Positions 1 through 5,223 of a DNA stretch of 5,432 nucleotides are shown here, in pieces (the first letter of the stretch is position 1; each line of letters opens with the position of its first letter). Under the pieces are notes generated by a model that had not been told where the DNA came from, did no database searches, and saw only the letters and a program-made list of their open reading frames with translations. Made by a program: the position numbers and the translations under genes. Source of the stretch: Erysipelotrichia bacterium (GTDB lineage Bacteria > Bacillota_I > Bacilli_A > Erysipelotrichales > Erysipelotrichaceae); assembly GCA_009929095.1 (NCBI GenBank), contig SABF01000119.1, positions 1 through 5,432 of the forward strand, written 5' to 3'.

Positions 1-422
1 ATCCCAACTGTATTGGGTATGCACATGAAGATGAACGAAAGGTTCTTTCAAAAGAGATCACTCCTCGATCAAACTGATTTTGCTCAGGCATTTTGCTTGA
101 TTAATTTGATCTTTGTTAATACCAGGGTAATATTCTGATGTAATTATTTTTAATTTATGAAGCGATGGTATTTTATGTTACAAAGCATAACGTCTGCACT
201 GAAGTGCCTGCCGATGAGAAATGACGGGGCAGGGGAAAATCTGTAAGTCATGCTTAATATACCATATAAAAGTAAACCTGATGAAATAACTCATAGCTGG
301 ATCAATAACGCCCAGGATAAATAAAGCCGTACTATCAAAAAAATTGTTTTGGCATTTTCTGCGTTATATTCAAATGCTGCTGCTGTGCCGTTGAAGGCTA
401 TTCCATTGCTAATACAATGATT

Positions 423-484
423 ACACCGACGCCGTGAACTGTCATATTCTATTGAAAAGCATCGTGGGCAACGGCAGTCGGTGT
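423..484. repeat. Imperfect long-arm inverted repeat
   Basis: The left arm ACACCGACGCCGT (423-435) is the reverse complement of the right arm ACGGCAGTCGGTGT (471-484) apart from one extra A in the right arm. The arms are separated by 35 bases. In RNA this would form a 13-bp GC-rich stem with one bulge. No U-tract follows on either strand, so it is not a standard terminator. The right arm lies inside the spacer of a candidate promoter whose -10 box is at 489-494. The left arm plus two bases (423-437) recurs almost exactly at 537-551 (14 of 15 bases). The role is unknown; it could be an attenuator, a protein-binding site or debris of a repeat-containing gene. Confidence 0.45.
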
Positions 485-494
485 CAAGTATAAT
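465..494 (+). promoter_or_regulatory. Candidate promoter for the ABC operon
   Basis: A perfect TATAAT lies at 489-494, with TGGGCA (4 of 6 matches to TTGACA) at 465-470 and an 18-base spacer. Transcription would start near 501 and give a leader of roughly 94 bases before the permease ATG. That leader would begin with the GC-rich hexamer repeat, in which ACGGCG (504-509) can pair with CGCCGT (544-549). The -35 box is weak, and the operon could instead be read from a promoter further upstream, so this is tentative. Confidence 0.3.
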
Positions 495-512
495 CCAAAA
501 CCGACGGCGTCT

Positions 513-548
513 ACGCCCACGCCGACGCCGACGCCCACACCGGCGCCG
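513..548 (+). repeat. Tandem ACGCCG-like hexamers encoding a Thr-Pro tail
   Basis: Six consecutive hexamers run ACGCCC, ACGCCG, ACGCCG, ACGCCC, ACACCG, GCGCCG. Bases 501-550 hold 40 G or C out of 50, far above the flanking DNA. In one + strand frame the stretch reads as alternating Thr and Pro and ends PAP-stop at 549-551. That frame is open only from 456 and has no start codon. Upstream it is broken by TGA at 453-455 and at 435-437. Thr-Pro repeats of this kind are typical wall-spanning linkers or C-terminal tails of exported Gram-positive proteins, so this may be the decayed 3' end of such a gene. A simple-sequence expansion in the leader of the next operon is the alternative. The opposite strand reads as an Arg-rich shadow frame. 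Confidence 0.5.
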
Positions 549-594
549 TGACAGCAATGAAAATAGTCTTAAGGAAAGGATGTGATGTTCATTC

Positions 595-2154
595 ATGATG
601 AACTTTGCACAGCGCGCTTGGCGCTATATCACCAGAACGAAAGTTAAGTCACTTCTGCTTATTCTGACATTTTTTGTGATCGGCAATCTGGTAATTCTTG
701 GTCTTGGAATTTCTGAGGCAGCGCAAAATGCGAAAGTGCTGACGAGAAAATCAATGCGTGCAATTGTCAGTTATGAATTGGACACAGATTCATTCTATAA
801 ATATGCAGATGGCCTGAGCAGTTCTGATGAAATGCAGCAGGCTTATGCCAATCGGCCGAAAGTTGAAGAGGACGAAGTGTCGAAACTGGCTAACGACAGC
901 AGAGTGAAAGCATACAATTTCAACGTGTCAATGAATGGCACTTCTGATGGTTTTGACAATGTTCCCCTTGGCAATGAGACAACAGATGATAACGGGAATG
1001 TCATCAGTGCGATGGGATATACCAGCACAAACATAAAGGTTACTGCCGGCAGTTCATTGAGAACGATTGAACTTACGGAAGGTACAATTAGTGTGGTGTC
1101 CGGTAATTACTACACCCAGGCAAATATTGACAATGAGGATGCAGTGTGTCTGATCACGAAAGAACTGGCTGATCTGAATGGCCTGTCTGTCGGTGATGAT
1201 ATCAGTATCAATCTGCTGGATAAAGATTCGATGAAGAATGCAGAAACGCAGGGAATTGATAGTGCAAAGATGAAATTAAACCTGACAATCTGCGGTATTT
1301 ATACTACTAAAGCCGATGTGGATCGCAACGCAGACGACTACAAATGGATGTCAGCCAGTGATTCTCCGAAAAATACAATTCTGATGCCTATGAGTACGTA
1401 TATAACTTGGGGCAAACAGGCTTTTGCAGAACAGTACAAATTGTACTACAGCGGTTTAAGTGATATGACATCGTACACCGCCGAGAATTTGATTAATGAC
1501 AATACTACTCCGAGTTCAGCGATTTATCTGCTGAATGATCCGCTCGAAGTTGATCAATTTGTTTCAGATCATACTGGCGAGCTCTCTCAGTACATGTGGC
1601 TGAATGCAGATAATGCAACATTCAAGAAACTTGCACGTCCGCTTGATACACTGAATTTCTTCTCAAGCATCATTGTATGGATTGTGGTAGTCAATGCAAT
1701 TATCATCATCACTCTTGTGACAGCACTGTCCATGAAAACACGTGAATATGAAATTGGCGTGCTGCTCTCCATGGGTACTTCGAAGATGAAGATAGTCACC
1801 CAGATGTTTCTGGAACTGATTATGATTGCCATTGTTGGATTCTCTCTGGCGGTGGCGTCAGGCTCTGTCATCGCCGGGAAAGTTGGCGATCTGGTACTGA
1901 GCTACCAGACGACAAGCGATGCCCAATATGGGGATAACAAGGGTGATACAAACTATTACTTCACCAGTTCGAATAATTACTTTACCAGCATTACTCAGGA
2001 CGATATGCTGGCTCAGTATCATGTGAAGGTGTCACCAACTCTGATTATGGAAATATACCTGCTAGGAGCAGGTGTGGTATTGATTGCGATTGTGATTCCG
2101 TCCTTCATGATCATGCGGCTGAATCCAAAACAGATTCTGCTGGAACAGGGCTGA
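595..2154 (+). CDS. FtsX-like (MacB/Vex-type) ABC transporter permease
   Basis: This 519-residue membrane subunit of an ABC exporter probably works as a homodimer with the ATPase encoded just downstream. It has the family layout: a basic cytoplasmic N-terminus, TM1 at about 19-39, a large extracytoplasmic domain at about 41-352, then three helices at about 356-380, 403-430 and 487-507. The conserved stretch REYEIGVLLSMG follows TM2 and is typical of FtsX domains, as is the C-terminal NPKQILLEQG. The N-terminus resembles permeases of the Vex peptide-export type. Such systems move peptides, toxins or lipids, or transmit force across the membrane, without a classical translocation channel; the substrate here is unknown. 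The TM3-TM4 loop (about 432-484) is long and rich in Tyr, Asn and Ser. An in-frame TGA at 583-585 limits the start to ATG 595 or ATG 598. The only purine-rich site, AAGGAAAGGA at 571-580, is unusually far away (14-17 bases). Confidence 0.95.
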   Translation: MMNFAQRAWRYITRTKVKSLLLILTFFVIGNLVILGLGISEAAQNAKVLTRKSMRAIVSYELDTDSFYKYADGLSSSDEMQQAYANRPKVEEDEVSKLANDSRVKAYNFNVSMNGTSDGFDNVPLGNETTDDNGNVISAMGYTSTNIKVTAGSSLRTIELTEGTISVVSGNYYTQANIDNEDAVCLITKELADLNGLSVGDDISINLLDKDSMKNAETQGIDSAKMKLNLTICGIYTTKADVDRNADDYKWMSASDSPKNTILMPMSTYITWGKQAFAEQYKLYYSGLSDMTSYTAENLINDNTTPSSAIYLLNDPLEVDQFVSDHTGELSQYMWLNADNATFKKLARPLDTLNFFSSIIVWIVVVNAIIIITLVTALSMKTREYEIGVLLSMGTSKMKIVTQMFLELIMIAIVGFSLAVASGSVIAGKVGDLVLSYQTTSDAQYGDNKGDTNYYFTSSNNYFTSITQDDMLAQYHVKVSPTLIMEIYLLGAGVVLIAIVIPSFMIMRLNPKQILLEQG

Positions 2155-2161
2155 GAGGTGA
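2155..2161 (+). promoter_or_regulatory. Ribosome-binding site that decides the ATPase start
   Basis: GAGGTGA matches seven bases of the anti-Shine-Dalgarno complement and lies directly after the permease stop (2152-2154). It overlaps the GTG at 2158, so that codon is unlikely to be the start. It is correctly placed for ATG 2164 (5 bases after GAGG) or ATG 2167 (8 bases). Confidence 0.6.
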
Positions 2162-2163
2162 CG

Positions 2164-2853
2164 ATGATGGGACAGCCAATACTGAAACTGGAAGATATTA
2201 ATTACGGATACATTGATGGCGGGTATAAACGTCAGATTCTAAAAAATCTCTGTTACGAATTTCAAGCAGGAACTTTCTATACCGTTCTGGGACCTTCTGG
2301 ATCTGGAAAAACAACTCTGCTGTCAATTATGGCAGGACTCGATAAGCAGGAGTCTGGGAAGATCTATTTTGATGGAGAAGATCTCGATAAAATTGGTCTC
2401 TATCGCTACCGCAGAGATAAGATCGGTGTCGTCTTTCAGTCTTATAATCTAATCAACTATCTGACTGGCATTGAGAATATTGAACTTGCCATGACAGAAA
2501 CAGATAACAAGATTCCCGGCAGCAATCGAAAAGATCTGGCACTGGCACTGCTGAATATGGTTGGTATCGCAGATACTAAGGGAGAAAGACTGGTTACTCA
2601 TCTTTCCGGCGGTGAGCAGCAGCGCATTGCCATTGCCCGTGCTATTGCAAAGAATGAAGATCTGATTTTTGCTGATGAACCTACCGGGAACCTGGATACG
2701 GAAACTGAAGGAGAAATTATCCGAATCTTCCAGATGCTTGCCGAGAAGTTCGGCAAGACAATCATTGCCGTGACTCACTCTAACGCAGTATCCAAGCTGA
2801 GTGACAAGCGTGTATTGCTGAAAGGCGGAACACTGCACACAATCACTGATTAA
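2164..2853 (+). CDS. ABC transporter ATP-binding protein (MacB/LolD/Vex2-like)
   Basis: This 229-residue cytoplasmic ATPase powers the adjacent permease. All nucleotide-binding motifs are intact, numbered from ATG 2164: Walker A GPSGSGKT at 43-50, Q-loop Gln 92, signature LSGGE at 147-151, Walker B LIFADE at 167-172 ending in the catalytic Glu, D-loop NLD at 176-178 and H-loop His 205. The DEPTGNLD block and the overall length are typical of the MacB/LolD branch that pairs with FtsX-like permeases. The frame extends to a GTG at 2158, but that codon sits inside the ribosome-binding site, so ATG 2164 or 2167 is preferred. The gene follows the permease with almost no gap, which implies co-transcription and co-translation, and its stop codon overlaps the stem of the terminator that ends the operon. 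One permease and one ATPase gene suggest a permease homodimer with two ATPase copies. Confidence 0.97.
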   Translation: MMGQPILKLEDINYGYIDGGYKRQILKNLCYEFQAGTFYTVLGPSGSGKTTLLSIMAGLDKQESGKIYFDGEDLDKIGLYRYRRDKIGVVFQSYNLINYLTGIENIELAMTETDNKIPGSNRKDLALALLNMVGIADTKGERLVTHLSGGEQQRIAIARAIAKNEDLIFADEPTGNLDTETEGEIIRIFQMLAEKFGKTIIAVTHSNAVSKLSDKRVLLKGGTLHTITD

Positions 2854-2875
2854 GAGACCTTTGGGTCTCTTTTTT
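2852..2875 (+). terminator. Intrinsic terminator of the ABC operon
   Basis: The stem AAGAGACC (2852-2859) pairs perfectly with GGTCTCTT (2864-2871) across the 4-base loop TTTG, and the T-run at 2870-2875 follows at once. The left arm includes the last two bases of the ATPase stop codon. It separates the exporter from the PadR cassette; the next -35 box starts only three bases after the T-run. Confidence 0.9.
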
Positions 2876-2877
2876 AC

Positions 2878-2906
2878 TTGACAGCATATACAACGTGATG
2901 CATAGT
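2878..2906 (+). promoter_or_regulatory. Promoter of the PadR-DUF1700-DUF4097 operon
   Basis: A perfect -35 box TTGACA (2878-2883) is followed after 17 bases by CATAGT (2901-2906), a 4-of-6 match to TATAAT. TAGTAT at 2903-2908 is an alternative -10 with a 19-base spacer. The weak -10 is embedded in a perfect palindrome, as expected for a promoter held by a repressor. Transcription would start about 15-20 bases before the PadR ATG. Confidence 0.7.
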
Positions 2907-2916
2907 ATTATGCATC
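2897..2916. promoter_or_regulatory. Palindromic operator, probably for PadR autoregulation
   Basis: The arms GATGCATA (2897-2904) and TATGCATC (2909-2916) are exact reverse complements around a GTAT spacer, so 16 of 20 bases are symmetric with no mismatch. Each arm contains the hexamer ATGCAT, 12 bases apart centre to centre. The element covers the -10 region and ends just before the GGGAGG ribosome-binding site of the PadR gene. PadR proteins are dimeric winged-helix repressors that bind palindromes and often repress their own promoters. Assignment to this PadR is inference from position. No second copy was found before the ABC genes or the lipoprotein gene. Confidence 0.7.
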
Positions 2917-2929
2917 GGGAGGTATATAG

Positions 2930-3253
2930 ATGGATGCACAGCTGAAACGAGGAGTATTGGAGGCGGCCGTGCTCTCTGTACTGAATCAGGGAGATTCCTA
3001 TGGTTATGCAATTATTAGGGAAATTGGACCTGTATTGGAAGTCTCAGAGTCCACGCTGTATCCTATCCTGAGGCGTCTGGAAACTCAGGACATGGTAACG
3101 GAGCAGCCTAGAGAGTATAACGGACGGCTGCGCAAGTATTATTCGATTACCAATACTGGACGGCAAAGATTGATTGATTTTATGGAAGAATGGAAGGAAA
3201 TGGTTGCAGTGATTGAATTCATCACAGACAGCAACAGGGGGAAAGGAAAATGA
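2930..3253 (+). CDS. PadR-family transcriptional regulator
   Basis: This 107-residue winged-helix repressor is a short, PadR-s1-like form with little C-terminal extension. The DNA-binding fold fills most of the protein. The N-terminal helix (about 4-18) leads to the hallmark Tyr-Gly-Tyr at 24-26, the recognition helix SESTLYPILRRLE covers 39-51, and the wing with GRLRKYYSIT covers 65-74. The C-terminal helix (about 76-98) would supply dimer contacts. A strong GGGAGG at 2917-2922 lies 7 bases before the ATG. A perfect palindrome overlaps its promoter, suggesting autorepression. The gene overlaps the next one by ATGA (3250-3253), so translation is probably coupled. Small PadR proteins of this type regularly precede DUF1700 and DUF4097 genes in Bacillota. 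The inducing signal is unknown; some PadR regulators bind hydrophobic drugs or phenolic acids, but nothing here shows a ligand. Confidence 0.96.
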   Translation: MDAQLKRGVLEAAVLSVLNQGDSYGYAIIREIGPVLEVSESTLYPILRRLETQDMVTEQPREYNGRLRKYYSITNTGRQRLIDFMEEWKEMVAVIEFITDSNRGKGK

Positions 3254-3867
3254 ACAAACAGGAATTTTTGGATGCACTGGATCGTAGACTGTTATGCCTG
3301 CCTGCAGCGGATCGAGAAGAATCGCGAAGTTATTACTCAGAGATGATTTCAGATCGCATGGAAGCAGAGGGTAAAACGGAAGAAGAAGCGGTTGCAGAAC
3401 TGGGTTCCATGAATGAAATTGTATACAGCATTCTGGATGACTATTCTGCTATCAAACTGGCAGGTCAGAGGATGAGAGACCGGAAAGCACATGCTTCAAA
3501 TAAGATACTGTATATTGCAATTATGGTTCTGACCTCACCGATATGGGCTCCGCTGCTTCTGGCTGCAGTGATAGTGGTATTTGCTATGTATTTATCCCTG
3601 TGGGCAGTAATTGGTTCACTTGCACTGGCGTTTATCTGTGTTCTTATCGCTGGTGTAATCTGTGTAATATCCAGCTGTGTGATCTCCTTTACGCAGGGAA
3701 TTAGCCAGGCATTTTTTGTTCTGGGCAGCGGTCTCTGCACATTTGGCATTGGCATGTATCTCTATAAACCGGTTGTCAAAGCGTGCAGCTGGATGCTGGG
3801 AATGACAAAGAGTTTCTTTACGGATCTGAAGGTCCGATTCTTTGCGAGAGGAGGTATAAATGCATGA
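3250..3867 (+). CDS. DUF1700 (HAAS) membrane protein
   Basis: This 205-residue protein has the typical two-part DUF1700 build. Residues 1-65 form the soluble helical HAAS module, with MNKQEFLDAL at the start, LP at 17-18, the paired Tyr 28-29 with Glu 31, and EEEAVAELGSMNEI at 44-57, all strongly characteristic. After a basic linker (about 69-85) come hydrophobic stretches at about 86-115, 117-147 and 151-172, probably three or more membrane helices, then a basic C-terminal tail. Such proteins are encoded beside PadR regulators and are thought to link a membrane or envelope signal to the cassette; no biochemical activity is established. The start codon overlaps the PadR stop as ATGA, with GGGGGAAAGG at 3237-3246 as ribosome-binding site. 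Its own stop overlaps the next start in the same way. Confidence 0.94.
   Translation: MNKQEFLDALDRRLLCLPAADREESRSYYSEMISDRMEAEGKTEEEAVAELGSMNEIVYSILDDYSAIKLAGQRMRDRKAHASNKILYIAIMVLTSPIWAPLLLAAVIVVFAMYLSLWAVIGSLALAFICVLIAGVICVISSCVISFTQGISQAFFVLGSGLCTFGIGMYLYKPVVKACSWMLGMTKSFFTDLKVRFFARGGINA
3846..3855 (+). promoter_or_regulatory. Ribosome-binding site that decides the DUF4097 gene start
   Basis: GAGAGGAGGT contains a near-perfect AGGAGGT at 3849-3855, 8 bases before ATG 3864. The reading frame stays open upstream to an ATG at 3783, but that would put 27 extra residues deep inside the DUF1700 gene, before the hydrophobic anchor, and without a comparable site. ATG 3864 is therefore chosen. Confidence 0.8.
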
Positions 3868-4784
3868 AGGATTACACGCAGATTAAGAACTATTATAAAA
3901 TTGCGGGAACCAGTGTCGGTATAGGAATTGCGTGTATGACCATTGGCGTTCTCCTTTCCGGAAACGGCTTCAAAGGTCTGACATCCGGCGGAGCCTATAC
4001 GAATCGTACGGTGGAATATTCGTCAAAAAATATTTCTGCTCTTGTGATCAATGAAAAGCAAGCAGAAGTGCAGCTTAAAATCGGTGATACAGAACAGATT
4101 GTGGTTCACCTGAAGGAGAACAGTCTGAACAGCTACACCACGGAAGTGAAAGACGGAGTGCTCTATATTAATAAACAGGACAGTAAAGAATCGATGCTGT
4201 TCAATCTAAATCTGGATCAGGAAAAACTGCTTGTTGAGATTCCTGCGAAACAATATGATTCCGTCAGTATTTCCAACAGAGATGCATCGGTTAATGCAGA
4301 AGATCTTAATGTTAAAAGTCTGACAATTGATACATCTAACAGTTCAATAACGCTCAGCGATATTGAAGCTGAAAATGATATTACGCTCCACAACAGCAAT
4401 GCATCGCTCAATCTGGATACTGTAAGCTGCGGCGGTTCGCTCAGAGCAATTACCTCCAACTCCAGCGTGAATGCAGAGAATGTCAAGGCGAATGATCTTA
4501 CATTTAAAACATCCAATGCAAGTATCAATTGCAAGACCATGCAGGCAGAAACGATAGACCTGACTTCCAGCAATGCTCATATTGAAGCTTATGAGATCAG
4601 TATTCAGAAGGGGCTTTCCGTTGTAACATCCAATGGACATATTGAAGGATCACTGACTGGAAAAGATGATTACAGTTTTACCTGCAATACCTCGAATGGA
4701 TCTTGCAGAATTCCTAACAGCAGGGGTGCGAAGCAAGTAACGCTCAAATCCAGCAATGCTTCCATCGATTTCGACATTGATTGA
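3864..4784 (+). CDS. Membrane-anchored DUF4097 beta-solenoid protein
   Basis: This 306-residue envelope protein has a short cytoplasmic start, one hydrophobic anchor at about 13-33 with no lipobox, and a large extracytoplasmic domain. Residues about 45-135 form a beta-rich entry region, including EVKDGVLYINKQD. From about 136 to the end the sequence repeats every 19-21 residues around the motif S-N-x-x-[IVL], with the Asn at 138, 159, 179, 199, 218, 237, 257, 278 and 298, ending in SSNASIDFDID. This fits the DUF4097 family (putative adhesin), predicted to be a parallel beta-helix with stacked Asn residues. The function is not established; proteins of this family lie in envelope-stress and PadR operons. 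The start overlaps the DUF1700 stop by ATGA (3864-3867), the third gene in a coupled chain. Five Cys are present (24, 189, 223, 274, 281); 274 and 281 are close enough to pair. A hairpin terminator follows the stop. Confidence 0.94.
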   Translation: MKDYTQIKNYYKIAGTSVGIGIACMTIGVLLSGNGFKGLTSGGAYTNRTVEYSSKNISALVINEKQAEVQLKIGDTEQIVVHLKENSLNSYTTEVKDGVLYINKQDSKESMLFNLNLDQEKLLVEIPAKQYDSVSISNRDASVNAEDLNVKSLTIDTSNSSITLSDIEAENDITLHNSNASLNLDTVSCGGSLRAITSNSSVNAENVKANDLTFKTSNASINCKTMQAETIDLTSSNAHIEAYEISIQKGLSVVTSNGHIEGSLTGKDDYSFTCNTSNGSCRIPNSRGAKQVTLKSSNASIDFDID

Positions 4785-4794
4785 GCAAAACTAT

Positions 4795-4826
4795 ATGACG
4801 CCGTGATTCCTGCGGCGTCATTCTTC
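4795..4826 (+). terminator. Hairpin terminator after the PadR cassette
   Basis: The 9-bp perfect stem ATGACGCCG (4795-4803) with CGGCGTCAT (4813-4821) encloses a 9-base loop. The tail TTCTTC is only moderately U-rich, so termination may be partial. On the opposite strand the tail is also poor. It starts ten bases after the DUF4097 stop, and the next promoter begins about two bases beyond the stem. Confidence 0.65.
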
Positions 4827-4851
4827 ATAATTAGGCGGATAATGGTAAAAT
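4824..4851 (+). promoter_or_regulatory. Extended -10 promoter of the lipoprotein gene
   Basis: TAAAAT at 4846-4851 (5 of 6 to consensus) is preceded directly by TGG (4843-4845), the extended -10 signature. TTCATA at 4824-4829 is a 4-of-6 -35 box at 16 bases. The gap from the -10 box to the ATG at 4858 is only six bases, so transcription should begin at or next to the start codon. This predicts a leaderless mRNA. Confidence 0.65.
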
Positions 4852-4857
4852 ACAGTC

Positions 4858-5223
4858 ATGCTAGAAAAAACAATAAAAATCTCGATTGCATTCATCTCAA
4901 TGATTGTGCTGTCCGGCTGTATTATTGCCTCAAAGACAAACACTCAGACAGTGCCATCGGCTTCGTCAGAGCCAACAGCTTCAGCAGAGTCAGCAGTTTC
5001 TTCTGAAGGAGACATTCCAGCAGATGCGGAAACAGTGGACTGCATTGCAGAGCAGGACCTGCCTTTGACGCTGAAGGCAACACTCCAGGATTTAACAGTT
5101 CTGTTCATCAAGGCGGATCACTATACTGCAGATGCCGAAATTGGCCCAGGGGATGAAATTACAGTGATTTATACCGGAGATCTTTCGAAGAATCCGACAG
5201 CGTATCAGGCGGTGAAAAAGTAA
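4858..5223 (+). CDS. Small lipoprotein, function unknown
   Basis: This 121-residue protein has a clear type II signal peptide: Lys 4 and Lys 7, a hydrophobic core at about 8-18, and the lipobox LSGC with Cys 21 as the lipidated residue after cleavage. The mature protein would be tethered to the outer face of the cytoplasmic membrane. A Ser/Ala/Glu/Thr-rich linker follows (about 25-60), then a compact domain at about 60-119, rich in beta-type residues and ending with GPGDEITVIYTGDLSKNPTA. That GD-x-[IV]-x-V-x-Y-x-G-x-L ending occurs in small beta-barrel-like modules of exported Bacillota proteins, but I cannot name the family. The signal peptide fixes the start at 4858, although there is no Shine-Dalgarno sequence at the normal distance; the nearest purine-rich site, AGGCGG at 4833-4838, is about 19 bases away and upstream of the -10 box. 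The stop overlaps the next gene as TAATG. Confidence 0.9.
   Translation: MLEKTIKISIAFISMIVLSGCIIASKTNTQTVPSASSEPTASAESAVSSEGDIPADAETVDCIAEQDLPLTLKATLQDLTVLFIKADHYTADAEIGPGDEITVIYTGDLSKNPTAYQAVKK

Larger units (their letters stand above)
1..594. other. Intergenic region without a confident gene
   Basis: No convincing complete gene is seen on either strand. One + strand frame is open from the window edge to the TGA at 75-77, and its residues (GYAHEDERKVLSKEITPR, then SN and stop) look protein-like, so it could be the last residues of an upstream gene. Another frame is open from base 1 to the TGA at 136-138. Neither can be identified. Small structures seen: GATCAAA at 67-73 inverted at 105-111; the 8-base direct repeat ATTTTGCT at 77-84 and 90-97; TTATG/CATAA around 173-190; and CCTGCC at 207-212 pairing with GGCAGG at 228-233, without a U-tract. 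The segment from 423 to 551 is different, GC-rich and repetitive, and is described separately. No tRNA or known riboswitch was recognised. Confidence 0.6.

Noticed and set aside
1..91. Minus-strand frame starting at 91 and leaving the window, reading MPEQNQFDRGVISFE
   Set aside because: No ribosome-binding site precedes the ATG and only 30 codons are visible; it cannot be told from chance.
173..190. TTATG-N8-CATAA as a possible second PadR operator
   Set aside because: Arms are only five bases, do not resemble GATGCATA, and lie about 400 bases from the permease start with no clear promoter.
197..235. Hairpin CCTGCC/GGCAGG with GATGAGAAA in the loop, considered as a ribozyme or riboswitch
   Set aside because: The conserved hammerhead core order is not satisfied, no second stem fits, and no gene follows closely; treated as chance structure.
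291..596. 101-codon minus-strand frame with an Arg-rich N-terminal half
   Set aside because: The Arg run is the complement of the + strand Thr-Pro hexamer repeat, the composition is not protein-like, and the start would lie at the permease start codon without a ribosome-binding site on that strand.
2449..2838. 129-codon minus-strand frame inside the ATPase gene
   Set aside because: It is fully antisense to a gene with every ABC motif intact and reads as a low-quality, Cys/Gln/Ser-rich shadow.
3783..3863. 27-codon upstream extension of the DUF4097 gene
   Set aside because: It lies inside the DUF1700 gene, and the strong AGGAGGT with ATGA overlap places the start at 3864 directly before the membrane anchor.
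4255..4784. Repeated AGCAATG and TCCAATG strings, considered as a DNA repeat array
   Set aside because: They follow the Ser-Asn codons of the 20-residue protein repeat and vary in synonymous positions, so the repeat is at protein level.
4803..5006. 67-codon + strand frame overlapping the lipoprotein gene
   Set aside because: It begins in the terminator loop and runs out of phase through the lipoprotein gene, which has a clear signal peptide and lipobox.
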